This document shows, one piece after another, positions 1-6,204 of a stretch of DNA of 11,607 nucleotides. Numbering within the stretch: the first letter of the stretch is position 1; the number at the start of each line of letters is the position of its first letter. Source of the DNA: Pseudomonadota bacterium (GTDB taxonomy: Bacteria; Pseudomonadota; Alphaproteobacteria; Parvibaculales; Parvibaculaceae); assembly GCA_021780275.1 (NCBI GenBank), contig JAJXZC010000200.1, positions 1-11,607 of the forward strand. Direction: 5' to 3'. The notes beneath the pieces were generated by a model that made no database searches, was not told the origin of the DNA, and saw only the letters and a program-made list of their open reading frames with translations. The position numbers were made by a program, and so were the translations under genes.

Positions 1-195
1 CTTCCAGGCGCGCGCCTTTCCACCTCCGGCGCGAATGCCCTCGGCAACGGTCTCCGCGCCCTCCAGCGTGTAATCCGTCACCGCGACATTGGCGCCCTCG
101 GCGGCAAAGACCTCCGCCGTCGCGCGTCCCATGCCACTCGCGGCACCCGTCACCAGCACTGTCAGACCTTTGACCGAGCGGCTCAATTCCGTCAT
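1..195 (-). CDS. Short-chain dehydrogenase/reductase (SDR), N-terminal fragment cut by window edge
   Basis: Only the first 65 residues are inside the window; the gene continues past the left edge. The visible part is the start of a classical SDR Rossmann fold: a beta strand followed by TGAASGMG (residues 16-23), which matches the TGxxxGxG dinucleotide-binding motif. The second beta strand ends VAVTDY with Asp41, which in this family usually favours NAD(H) over NADP(H). The ATG at 195 has a good ribosome-binding site, GGAGG, 5 nt upstream. It lies 32 nt after the acyl-CoA dehydrogenase stop on the same strand, so it is probably the third gene of the operon that begins at 2206. A role as a 3-hydroxyacyl-CoA or alcohol dehydrogenase would suit the neighbours, but that is inference; the catalytic Ser-Tyr-Lys region is not visible. 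Confidence 0.88.
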   Translation of the reverse strand, partial: MTELSRSVKGLTVLVTGAASGMGRATAEVFAAEGANVAVTDYTLEGAETVAEGIRAGGGKARAWK

Positions 196-227
196 GGCGT
201 CCTCCCCAACGCGCTGAGCGACAGCGC

Positions 228-1448
228 CTATTTCTTCGCGTTGTATTCCGCGATCTTGAGCTTGCCGAGCTGCGACATGTGCACTTCGTCCGGACCGTCC
301 GCGATACGCAGGAAGCGGTTCAGCGTGAAGAAGGACGCAATCGGCGTATCGGCGCTGACGCCCATGCCGCCATGCGCCTGGATCGCGCGGTCGCAAACCG
401 TCTGCGCCATCTGCGGCGCGATGACCTTGATCGCCGCGATAAGGTCGCGCGCGACCTTGTTGCCATAGCGATCCATCGCGTCGGCGGCCTTGAGCGTCAG
501 AAGGCGCGCCTGCTCGATCTCGCAATAGGACAGCGCAACGTCCTGACGAATGCTGCTCTGATCCGACAGCTTCTTGCCGAAGGCGACGCGGCTCTCGACG
601 CGGCGCGCCATGATCTCCAGCGCGCGCTGCGCCTGACCGATGGAGCGCATGCAATGATGAATGCGGCCAGGTCCAAGGCGGCCTTGCGCGATCTCGAAGC
701 CTCGGCCTTCACCGAGGATGAGATTGGATTTAGGCACACGCACATTTTCGAGGCGGAGTTCCGCCTCTCCACCCGGCGAGTTGTGGCTGTTGAAAACCGA
801 CTGATTGCGAATGATGTGGATGCCGGGCGTGTCGCGCGGAACGATGATGGTCGACTGCTGGACGTGGCGCGCGGCATCTGGATTGGTCTTGCCCATGATG
901 AGCAGAAGCTTGCAGCGCGGATCCATGATGCCGGAGATCCACCACTTGCGGCCGTTGATGACATAATCGTCGCCATCGGCGCGGATATCGGTCTCGATAT
1001 TGGTCGCATCGGACGATGCCACCTGCGGCTCGGTCATCACATAAGCCGAGCGGATGTCGCCATCGAGCAGAGGACGGAGCCACTGCTTCTGCTGCGCGGG
1101 CGTGCCGAATTTCGCCAGCACTTCCATATTGCCCGTGTCCGGCGCGGCGCAGTTGAAAACTTCCGATGACCACGGCACGCGGCCCATGATCTCCGCCAGT
1201 GGCGCATATTCGAGATTGGTGAGGCCGGGGCTCCATTCGCCATACTCATGCGGCAGAAAGAGATTCCAGAGCCCCTCCTCCTTCGCCTTTTCCTTCAGCC
1301 CGTCGAGACCGGGCCAATGCTTCCAGAGATTGGCGTGGTTCGATACCCAGTCGAAATAGGCCTGCTCGTTCGGATAGATGTGCCGGTCCATGAAGCTTTC
1401 CAGCTTCGCGATCAGCGTCTTCACCTTGTCGGTATGTTCGAATTGCAT
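228..1448 (-). CDS. Acyl-CoA dehydrogenase, FadE2/ACAD10-11-like
   Basis: A 406-residue FAD flavoenzyme expected to introduce the alpha-beta double bond into an acyl-CoA in the cytoplasm. The N-terminal helical domain spans about residues 1-130. The middle beta domain carries [16 protein letters not shown] (135-150) and the NGRKWWISG stretch (165-173). The C-terminal helical domain includes [16 protein letters not shown] (261-276), RVAFGKKL (287-294), [13 protein letters not shown] (357-369) and [10 protein letters not shown] (381-390). The last three signatures point to the FadE2/ACAD10-ACAD11 branch rather than classical SCAD or MCAD. Where SCAD has its catalytic Glu (TEMP), this protein has Asp367 (ADTP), as I recall for that branch. 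The ATG at 1448 has only a weak GGAA-like ribosome-binding site. It sits 23 nt behind the upstream SDR, so cotranscription is likely. Members of this branch act on long-chain or hydroxylated acyl-CoAs; the substrate here is unknown. Confidence 0.93.
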   Translation of the reverse strand: MQFEHTDKVKTLIAKLESFMDRHIYPNEQAYFDWVSNHANLWKHWPGLDGLKEKAKEEGLWNLFLPHEYGEWSPGLTNLEYAPLAEIMGRVPWSSEVFNCAAPDTGNMEVLAKFGTPAQQKQWLRPLLDGDIRSAYVMTEPQVASSDATNIETDIRADGDDYVINGRKWWISGIMDPRCKLLLIMGKTNPDAARHVQQSTIIVPRDTPGIHIIRNQSVFNSHNSPGGEAELRLENVRVPKSNLILGEGRGFEIAQGRLGPGRIHHCMRSIGQAQRALEIMARRVESRVAFGKKLSDQSSIRQDVALSYCEIEQARLLTLKAADAMDRYGNKVARDLIAAIKVIAPQMAQTVCDRAIQAHGGMGVSADTPIASFFTLNRFLRIADGPDEVHMSQLGKLKIAEYNAKK

Positions 1449-1471
1449 GACGTGTTCCGATCGATTGCAAA

Positions 1472-2206
1472 TTAGAGAATGAGACCGCCATCGACCGGAA
1501 TAGTCTGGCCGAGGACATAAGCCGCGAGCGGCGATGCAAGGAAGAGCGCGACGCCCGCCATGTCTTCCGGCGTACCGAGGCGGCGCATCGGAATGCCCTG
1601 AAGCGTAGCGGCGAGGCGATCGGGATTGCCGGTCGTGACCTTGGTCAGCTTCGTGTCGACGAGGCCCGGCGCGATGCCGTTGACGCGAATGCCGTCTTTC
1701 GCCCAGGCTTCCGCGAGCGTGCGCGTGAGGCCGACGGCGCCGGTCTTCGACGCATTGTAGGCCGGGTTGCCCTTGGTCGAATGGAAGGCCGCCGTCGAAC
1801 TCACGGTGATGAGCGAGCCCCTGGACGCCGACAGCATGTCGTGGAACTTGATCGCGCAGGCCATCAGGCTGTTGACGTTGACGTCCATCACCTTCTGGAA
1901 GCCGTCCATCCTGAACTCGCCGCGCTGGTAGATGACCGTGCCCTGGCTCAGAACCAGAACGTCCAGCGAAGCGAAGGGCGCCTTGTAGTTCTCGATGGCG
2001 TCGAAATCGGAAACGTCCATGAAGGCATAGTGGAGCCCGGTGAGGTCAGAGCCCTCCGCGACGGAATAATCGGACGCCTTGGCCCGCGTGCCCCAGACAT
2101 GCACCGTCGCGCCTTTTGCGCGGAACGCCTGCGCGACGCCATTGCCGATGCCGCTCGAACCGCCGACGACGAGCACGGTCTTGCCCGAAAAATCGAGTTC
2201 CGCCAC
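1472..2206 (-). CDS. SDR family oxidoreductase, first gene of the acyl-CoA dehydrogenase operon
   Basis: A 244-residue classical SDR. The nucleotide-binding motif is GGSSGIG (15-21). LSQGT (86-90) stands where most members have NNAG, and Asn110 lies in the NVN stretch. The catalytic residues are Ser137, Tyr150 and Lys154 (YNASK), followed by the usual IAPGLVDT loop (178-185) and a [10 protein letters not shown]-terminus. The second beta strand ends in WGTR (Arg41), which suggests NADP(H). Start choice: an upstream in-frame GTG at 2224 would place the ribosome-binding site inside the gene. The GTG at 2206 has GGGGAGG 6 nt upstream and gives the standard family N-terminus, so I use it. It is divergent from the TetR gene and leads the operon. 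It probably oxidises a hydroxyl or reduces a keto group in a lipid-like substrate; which one cannot be told. Confidence 0.92.
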   Translation of the reverse strand: MAELDFSGKTVLVVGGSSGIGNGVAQAFRAKGATVHVWGTRAKASDYSVAEGSDLTGLHYAFMDVSDFDAIENYKAPFASLDVLVLSQGTVIYQRGEFRMDGFQKVMDVNVNSLMACAIKFHDMLSASRGSLITVSSTAAFHSTKGNPAYNASKTGAVGLTRTLAEAWAKDGIRVNGIAPGLVDTKLTKVTTGNPDRLAATLQGIPMRRLGTPEDMAGVALFLASPLAAYVLGQTIPVDGGLIL

Positions 2207-2238
2207 GAAAACCTCCCCTGCCACGACACTTGTTGATT

Positions 2239-2267
2239 TAGGTCGTTTGGATAATTTATTTGACCTA
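2239..2267. promoter_or_regulatory. Candidate TetR operator (inverted repeat TAGGTC-N17-GACCTA)
   Basis: TAGGTC at 2239-2244 and GACCTA at 2262-2267 form a perfect 6-bp inverted repeat with a 17-bp spacer. A third half-site, CGACCT at 2274-2279, can pair with AGGTCG at 2240-2245. The right half-site overlaps the -10 elements of both divergent promoters, so a bound repressor would block both the SDR operon and the TetR gene. Assignment to the adjacent TetR protein is inferred from position. Confidence 0.55.
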
Positions 2268-2294
2268 TAATGCCGACCTGCTTCATCCTGTCAA
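2265..2294 (-). promoter_or_regulatory. Promoter of the SDR/acyl-CoA dehydrogenase operon
   Basis: On the minus strand a perfect TTGACA -35 box (2294-2289) is followed 18 bp later by TTATAG (2270-2265), a fair -10 box. This predicts a leader of about 50 nt before the GTG at 2206. The -35 box ends 1 bp from the TetR ATG, so the two genes share almost no neutral DNA. Confidence 0.55.
2266..2271 (+). promoter_or_regulatory. -10 box (TATAAT) for the TetR gene
   Basis: A perfect TATAAT on the plus strand, with only a poor -35 match (TCGTTT, 2243-2248) 17 bp upstream. It overlaps the minus-strand -10 box and the right half of the candidate operator. Transcription would start near 2278 and leave a leader of about 18 nt before the ATG at 2296. 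Confidence 0.45.
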
Positions 2295-2295
2295 G

Positions 2296-3039
2296 ATGAC
2301 GAAGCCGCCGGCAAAAAAACCAGCCAGATCCGCGTCCAATGCGCGCGAGCAGATCAAGCTCGCGGGGCGGCGCCTTTTTGCGCTGCGCGGCATCGATGGC
2401 GTGAGCGTCCGCGAGATCGTCGAGGCGGCGGCGCAGAAGAACCACGGCTCGCTCAGCTATTATTTCGGCACCAAGGAGGCGCTGGTTCGCGAATTGGTGG
2501 CGGATGGCGCGAAGCTCATCGACGAACGCCGCAACGCATTTCTCGACGCGCTGGAAGCCAATGGCGGCCCGGTCTCCGTGCGCGAGGTCGTGGAAGCGCT
2601 GGTCTATCCCTCCATCGGTCTTGCTGGCGCGAGCGAAGACGAGGAAGACACCTACACGCGCTTCATCGGCCTTCTCGCCATGAGCCACCGCGAACTTTTC
2701 ATGGATGCGCTGGAGAAGCGCTGGAACTCCGGCTATCTGCGCGCGCTTGAACATCTGCGCCGCCTGATGCCGGAGATGCCCGCCGCCGCAAAGAACCAGC
2801 GCTTCGTCTTCATGGGCGCCTATCTCAGCAGCGTGCTTTCCTTGCGCGAGGCGGCGCTGACCGACCGTTCGCGGCCCCACCCCACATGGAGCTCGAAGGA
2901 CACGCTGCCGCATCTCGTTCAGACGATGACGGTGATGCTCGAAGCGCCGCTTGAGAAAGGCCTTTTCGCCAGCGCCGCGCGCCAATCGACGAGCAAGCCG
3001 CGATCCATCGTCGGTTCGATCGGCATGATCCTGGATTGA
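2296..3039 (+). CDS. TetR/AcrR-family transcriptional repressor
   Basis: A 247-residue regulator. A basic tail (PPAKKPARSASN) precedes the helix-turn-helix domain at about residues 18-64. It shows the family pattern: an AGRRLFALRGIDGVSVREI helix pair, the recognition region, then LSYYFGTKEALVREL (GxLYYHFxxKexL in the family consensus). The C-terminal part (about 65-247) is an all-helical ligand and dimer domain without recognisable identity. Starting at TTG 2260 would give 12 more residues, but that codon lies upstream of the TATAAT box, so ATG 2296 is better even though it has no clear ribosome-binding site. It is divergent from the SDR/acyl-CoA dehydrogenase operon and very probably its autoregulated repressor. 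An acyl-CoA or related hydrophobic inducer would be plausible but is inferred. Confidence 0.9.
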   Translation: MTKPPAKKPARSASNAREQIKLAGRRLFALRGIDGVSVREIVEAAAQKNHGSLSYYFGTKEALVRELVADGAKLIDERRNAFLDALEANGGPVSVREVVEALVYPSIGLAGASEDEEDTYTRFIGLLAMSHRELFMDALEKRWNSGYLRALEHLRRLMPEMPAAAKNQRFVFMGAYLSSVLSLREAALTDRSRPHPTWSSKDTLPHLVQTMTVMLEAPLEKGLFASAARQSTSKPRSIVGSIGMILD

Positions 3040-3051
3040 ACTTTCCGCACC

Positions 3052-3079
3052 GTCATCCCGGGCCTCAGCCCGGGATGAC
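3052..3079. terminator. Perfect 12-bp-stem hairpin between convergent genes
   Basis: GTCATCCCGGGC (3052-3063), loop CTCA (3064-3067), then GCCCGGGATGAC (3068-3079), with no mismatch. It starts 13 nt after the TetR stop and ends 10 nt before the esterase stop, so it is placed as a bidirectional terminator. There is no T-run on either side, so it is not a textbook intrinsic terminator. Its sequence resembles the GTCATCCCGGG-type palindromic repeats scattered through many alphaproteobacterial genomes. Confidence 0.7.
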
Positions 3080-3089
3080 ATGCGTTGCC

Positions 3090-4001
3090 TTAAGCGACAG
3101 CCCTCAGCTTTCCGCTTTCATCCATCGCCCGGCCGATGAACTCGCCACCCTGCGCGATGGCGCTGCGGCCCGTTTCGAGCATGGGGTGGAAGAAGTGCCA
3201 GACATGGATCATCTCCGGCCACACCTGAAGCGTCACATCGACGTCGGCGGCGCCCGCCTTTCCAGCAAGGCGGATGGAATCGTCGAGCAGCGTCTCCGCC
3301 GCGCCGACATGGATGAGCAGAGGCGCAAGGCCCCGAAACTCCGCATGAAGCGGCGCCGCGAGCGGCGTCTTTGCGGACGCACCGGCAAGATAGGCCGCCG
3401 ACATGCCATCGAGCCCCGCGCGGCTCACCATCGGATCAACGGCGGCGAGCTCCGTCATCGAATTGCCGGTCGCCTCGAGATCGATCCAGGGCGAGATGCA
3501 AAAGCCGCAGGCCGGCTGATCGAGCCCCGCTTCGCGGATCGCAAGCAGCGTCGCAACCGTGAGACCGCCGCCCGCGCTATCGCCAGCAATGGCGATGTTT
3601 CCAGGAGTAAAGCCTTGCGCGAGGAGATATCGATAGGCAGCAAGCGCATCGTCCACCGCTGCGGGAAACGGATGCTCCGGCGCGAGGCGGTAATCGACGG
3701 AGAGCGTACGCGTGCCCGCCGCGCGGCCGAGTTCAGTAACGAGGTGACGATGGCTCTTCACCGAGCCGATCACGTAGCCGCCGCCATGCACATACATGAC
3801 CACGCGATCATGCGCCGCGCCCGGCGTCGAAGCCCATTCGGCGGGAACGCCATTGGCGCTGACGCTTTCCAGCGTCACGTCAGCCGCCGTCGGAAAGACG
3901 GAGCCGAGACTGTCATAAGTCTGGCGCAGCTCTGCCGTGTCCGCGGGTTCCGGCATCGACGCGAGAAACTCGCGTATGGCGATGATTTCCTGATTTTTCA
4001 T
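3090..4001 (-). CDS. Alpha/beta hydrolase, hormone-sensitive-lipase (HSL) family esterase
   Basis: A 303-residue carboxylesterase expected to hydrolyse short acyl or lactone esters in the cytoplasm; no signal peptide is visible. The HSL hallmarks are the oxyanion-hole HGGG motif (72-75, in YVHGGGYVIGS), DYRLAPEHPFPAAVDD (103-118), and the nucleophile elbow GDSAGG with Ser142. The catalytic His is probably His266 (MIHVWH). The acid is less clear: at the usual DPL position the protein has Glu236 (AAETLLDD), with Asp240 and Asp241 nearby. Start choice: the frame stays open to 4163, but that would overlap the upstream gene. ATG 4001 has GGAGG 5 nt upstream and gives a normal N-terminus. It follows the isomerase-like gene by 58 nt on the same strand. 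Monoterpene epsilon-lactone hydrolases belong to this group, but the substrate is unknown. Confidence 0.92.
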   Translation of the reverse strand: MKNQEIIAIREFLASMPEPADTAELRQTYDSLGSVFPTAADVTLESVSANGVPAEWASTPGAAHDRVVMYVHGGGYVIGSVKSHRHLVTELGRAAGTRTLSVDYRLAPEHPFPAAVDDALAAYRYLLAQGFTPGNIAIAGDSAGGGLTVATLLAIREAGLDQPACGFCISPWIDLEATGNSMTELAAVDPMVSRAGLDGMSAAYLAGASAKTPLAAPLHAEFRGLAPLLIHVGAAETLLDDSIRLAGKAGAADVDVTLQVWPEMIHVWHFFHPMLETGRSAIAQGGEFIGRAMDESGKLRAVA

Positions 4002-4059
4002 GACTTCCTCCCTTGATCCCTGCGCCGAGCCTATACCGGACAAAGCGAGGAAAGGAAGC

Positions 4060-4668
4060 CTAACCCTTCGCGCGGACGATCTCCTCCTCGACATCCCGGA
4101 GCCGGTCCTTGCCGAAGAAAATCTCACTCCCGACATAGAATGTCGGTGCGCCGAACGTGCCACGATCGACGGAGGCCTGCGTGTTGGTGAGCAGCCTGTC
4201 CTTCACATCCTGATCCTGAATGCGGGCAAGGATGCGCGCGCCGTCGAGACCGCCCGCATCGAGCACTTGCCGGATGACATCGGCGTCATCCATCTTTTTT
4301 GAATCTTCCCACATCGCCCGGAAGACGACATCCATATATTTCGGCAGCACACCGTCCATTTCCGCCGCTACAGCTCCGCGCATGATCTGAACGGTGTTCA
4401 CCGGGAAATGCGAATTGAATTTGAACCTGGTCAACCTGTGCCGCGCGATGAAGCGCTGCATCTCGATGTTTTCATATTGCGGCTTGTTCTTGATATTGCC
4501 GAACGCGACCATTGGCGGCTGATTGCCGGTGAGCTTGAAGACGCCACCGAGAAGGATCGGCACATTGACGAAGGTAACGCCCGTGCGCTTCTCGATCTCC
4601 GGAATGATCTTCCAGGCAAGATATGAATTCGGGCTTCCGAAATCGAAATGATGTTCCACCTTCACCAT
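4060..4668 (-). CDS. 2-hydroxychromene-2-carboxylate isomerase-like protein (DsbA fold, kappa-GST-like)
   Basis: A 202-residue thioredoxin/DsbA-fold protein. The N-terminal FDFGSPNSYLAW (8-19) matches the HCCA-isomerase signature. Ser12 is at the position of the glutathione-activating serine, and there is no CxxC, so it is not a disulfide oxidoreductase. An inserted helical domain lies around 45-150. The C-terminal RGTFGAPTFYVG (169-180) contains the expected cis-proline (Pro175), and FFGKDRL (184-190) completes the family pattern. Characterised relatives isomerise a naphthalene-pathway intermediate using glutathione; many others act on unknown substrates. TTG 4674 is possible, but ATG 4668 is better spaced (GGAG 8 nt upstream). 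Its A is also the last base of the upstream stop (TGATG), indicating translational coupling to the SDR. A role in aromatic or xenobiotic breakdown is inferred. Confidence 0.88.
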   Translation of the reverse strand: MVKVEHHFDFGSPNSYLAWKIIPEIEKRTGVTFVNVPILLGGVFKLTGNQPPMVAFGNIKNKPQYENIEMQRFIARHRLTRFKFNSHFPVNTVQIMRGAVAAEMDGVLPKYMDVVFRAMWEDSKKMDDADVIRQVLDAGGLDGARILARIQDQDVKDRLLTNTQASVDRGTFGAPTFYVGSEIFFGKDRLRDVEEEIVRAKG

Positions 4669-5414
4669 CACCAACGCTCCCCATAAGGACGAATATCAAG
4701 CTCATGCGTCCAGGCGTCCCGCGTCTGGTTGTGCAATTGCCAATAGGTTTCCGCGATAGAAGCGGGATTCATGAGCTGGTCGGGCGCGAGCCTCCCCAGC
4801 GCCTCCTCGCCGCCCGCAGCCTTGATGCGCTCGCGCACAAAGGCCGTGTCGACGCCTGCATCGATGACGAGATGGGCGACGTGAATGTTCTTAGGCCCCA
4901 ACTCCCGCGCCATGCTCTGCGCCACCGCGCGCAGGCCGAACTTCGCCGAGGCGAAAGCGGCATAGCCGGATCCGCCACGCAAGCTCGCCGTCGCGCCGGT
5001 GAAGAAGATGGAGCCCTGCCCGCGCGCGAGCATGTGCCGCGCCGCCTCGCGCCCTGTGAGGAATCCGGAATAACAGGCCATCTCCCAGACCTTTCGGAAG
5101 ACGCGCTCCGTCGTGTCGAGAAGCGGGAAATTCACATTGGCGCCGACATTGAAGATGACGACCTCGAGCGGCGCATGGGCGTCCGCTTCCGCCATGAAGG
5201 CTGCCACCTCGTCCTCCTTGCGCGCGTCGAGCCCACGGGCAACACAGGCGCCGCCCGCCGCTTCGATCTCGGCCTTCAGGGGTTCGAGCTTGTCCGCCGT
5301 CCGTCGTCCGGCAAAAACCGTGTAACCCTCGGCGGCGAATTTCTTCGCGATCGCGCCGCCGATGAAATCGCCGGCGCCGACGATCGCCGCCGTCGCATTC
5401 CGCTTCGCAGCCAT
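4668..5414 (-). CDS. Atypical SDR protein with Phe in place of the catalytic Tyr (SDR_c10-like)
   Basis: A 248-residue Rossmann protein. The glycine motif is incomplete (VGAGDFIGGAIA, 12-23) and FNVGAN (88-93) replaces NNAG. In the active-site segment GYAAFASAKFGLR (150-162) the YxxxK tyrosine is Phe154, while Lys158 is kept. At Tyr-13, where classical SDRs have Ser, there is Ala141 (next to Thr142). The second beta strand ends in AGRR, which suggests NADP(H) binding. This matches the described SDR_c10 subgroup (incomplete Gly motif, Phe for Tyr, Lys retained), so this is a family trait and not a sequencing error. Such proteins may be non-enzymatic or use other chemistry. ATG 5414 has AGGAGA about 7 nt upstream. 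It is the first gene of a three-gene operon and overlaps the next start by 1 nt. Confidence 0.9.
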   Translation of the reverse strand: MAAKRNATAAIVGAGDFIGGAIAKKFAAEGYTVFAGRRTADKLEPLKAEIEAAGGACVARGLDARKEDEVAAFMAEADAHAPLEVVIFNVGANVNFPLLDTTERVFRKVWEMACYSGFLTGREAARHMLARGQGSIFFTGATASLRGGSGYAAFASAKFGLRAVAQSMARELGPKNIHVAHLVIDAGVDTAFVRERIKAAGGEEALGRLAPDQLMNPASIAETYWQLHNQTRDAWTHELDIRPYGERW

Positions 5415-5443
5415 GCCTGTTCTCCTGTTGCCGATGCGGAAAA

Positions 5444-5473
5444 CAGGTAAGTTCTAAAACGGAACTTTGTCAA
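5444..5473 (-). promoter_or_regulatory. Promoter of the atypical SDR/isomerase/esterase operon
   Basis: The minus strand carries a perfect TTGACA -35 box (5473-5468). At 17-18 bp spacing follow weak -10 candidates, TTACCT (5450-5445) or TACCTG (5449-5444). This leaves a leader of roughly 20 nt that includes the AGGAGA ribosome-binding site. The -10 box is poor, but the -35 box and position are convincing. Confidence 0.5.
5449..5467. promoter_or_regulatory. Operator-like palindrome AAGTTC-N7-GAACTT in the promoter spacer
   Basis: AAGTTC (5449-5454) and GAACTT (5462-5467) form a perfect inverted repeat of 19 bp overall. It lies between the -35 and -10 boxes of the downstream operon. TetR- and MarR-type repressors often bind in this place. 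The half-sites differ from those at 2239-2267, so the TetR protein encoded here is not an obvious ligand. Confidence 0.55.
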
Positions 5474-5483
5474 GCGGCGCCGG

Positions 5484-5984
5484 TCAGGGCGAAGCAATCA
5501 TCCGGGCGGCCGCAAGCTCGCTGAGTTGACCTCGAAAGCGCTCCGCCATGTCGGGCATCCCGGTCCTGAGTTGATCGAGCCGCTGGAGCATGCTCTTGGC
5601 GGTCAGGTAGGAGACGCCCAGCTTGTGGCTCACCTGAGAAATGCTGAGCCGCTGGCCGCGCACCTCCTGCGTATGGAACAGCACGACCCAGGCCATCATG
5701 TTGACGCGGGTGCCATGCAGCGGCGTGCCTGACGTCACACTGTATTGGCAGTGGCGGCATGCCTTGCAGGTCCACAGGCCCGGCCGCGTCTTCAGCTTGC
5801 AGGCCGCATCGACCGCATGACAACTCGGGCATACCGGACCTTGCGGCCAGCGCACAGCCTCCAGCAATGCGCGGCTGAGTTCATCCGATTTCAGGATTTC
5901 ACTGAGAGTAGGCCTCTGGGAAAGGCCGCCGAATGCCCCCTTGGGGACCTCTCGAAACGCCAACGACGAAGACATTTGTTCCAT
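5484..5984 (-). CDS. IS1595-type transposase N-terminal region only (zinc ribbon + HTH), DDE domain absent
   Basis: A 166-residue protein from ATG 5984. The frame stays open upstream to TTG 6083, so the start is uncertain and no good ribosome-binding site is seen at any candidate. RWPQGPVCPSC, then WTCKACRHCQYSVTSGTPLHGTRV, make a zinc ribbon with Cys52, Cys55, Cys73 and Cys76, as at the front of IS1595/ISXO2 transposases. ISQVSHKLGVSYLTAKSMLQRL (about 115-136) is the following helix-turn-helix. In a full transposase (around 300 residues) a DDE-type catalytic domain comes next. Here the ORF instead ends about 30 residues later at a clean TGA, and the next gene's promoter begins 10 bp beyond. 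It is therefore either a decayed insertion-sequence fragment or a DNA-binding protein derived from one. The uninterrupted frame fits either. Confidence 0.7.
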   Translation of the reverse strand: MEQMSSSLAFREVPKGAFGGLSQRPTLSEILKSDELSRALLEAVRWPQGPVCPSCHAVDAACKLKTRPGLWTCKACRHCQYSVTSGTPLHGTRVNMMAWVVLFHTQEVRGQRLSISQVSHKLGVSYLTAKSMLQRLDQLRTGMPDMAERFRGQLSELAAARMIASP

Positions 5985-6204
5985 GTGAGGCGTGCCCCAT
6001 CTTGTTGATAAAATGTCAGCCCCTCGTTCAGCCCTATGTGAGTTAACGCGAACGGATAGAAAGCGTTCCACAAGCTTCGTCAATTGGCGCCACGGCTTTG
6101 TCGCCCCTCGAAATTGGCTCCCTGGCGGAGAGAAAATCGGCCCTGTTCCGCCGAAAAGAGGACATTAGCCTTGCCCCCATCCTTCTGACCCGAACGAGGT
6201 GGCA
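5985..6204. other. 220-bp divergent intergenic region
   Basis: Lies between the transposase-derived ORF (minus) and the thioesterase (plus). A possible minus-strand promoter is TTGACG (6083-6078) with TCTATC (6060-6055) at 17-bp spacing. GGCGGA (6124-6129) and TCCGCC (6147-6152) form an inverted repeat with a 17-bp spacer ahead of the thioesterase. No convincing plus-strand promoter and no RNA gene were recognised. Confidence 0.35.

Noticed and set aside
279..1169. 296-codon plus-strand ORF opposite the acyl-CoA dehydrogenase
   Set aside because: Antisense shadow of a well-conserved flavoenzyme gene in GC-rich DNA. It has an Arg/Ala-rich composition and no recognisable motifs.
1948..3081. 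377-codon minus-strand ORF across the TetR gene and the SDR start
   Set aside because: It overlaps two clear genes and their promoter region, starts in the palindromic repeat, and has no domain pattern.
3036..4016. 326-codon plus-strand ORF opposite the esterase
   Set aside because: The opposite strand has an intact HSL esterase with HGGG and GDSAG motifs. The plus-strand product is Arg-rich and unrecognisable.
4002..4163. Longer N-terminus (54 residues) for the esterase
   Set aside because: It would overlap the end of the isomerase-like gene and is Arg/Ser-rich. ATG 4001 has a strong GGAGG site.
4623..5450. 275-codon plus-strand ORF opposite the atypical SDR
   Set aside because: Shadow of the SDR gene. 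It crosses the operon promoter and shows no motifs or ribosome-binding site of note.
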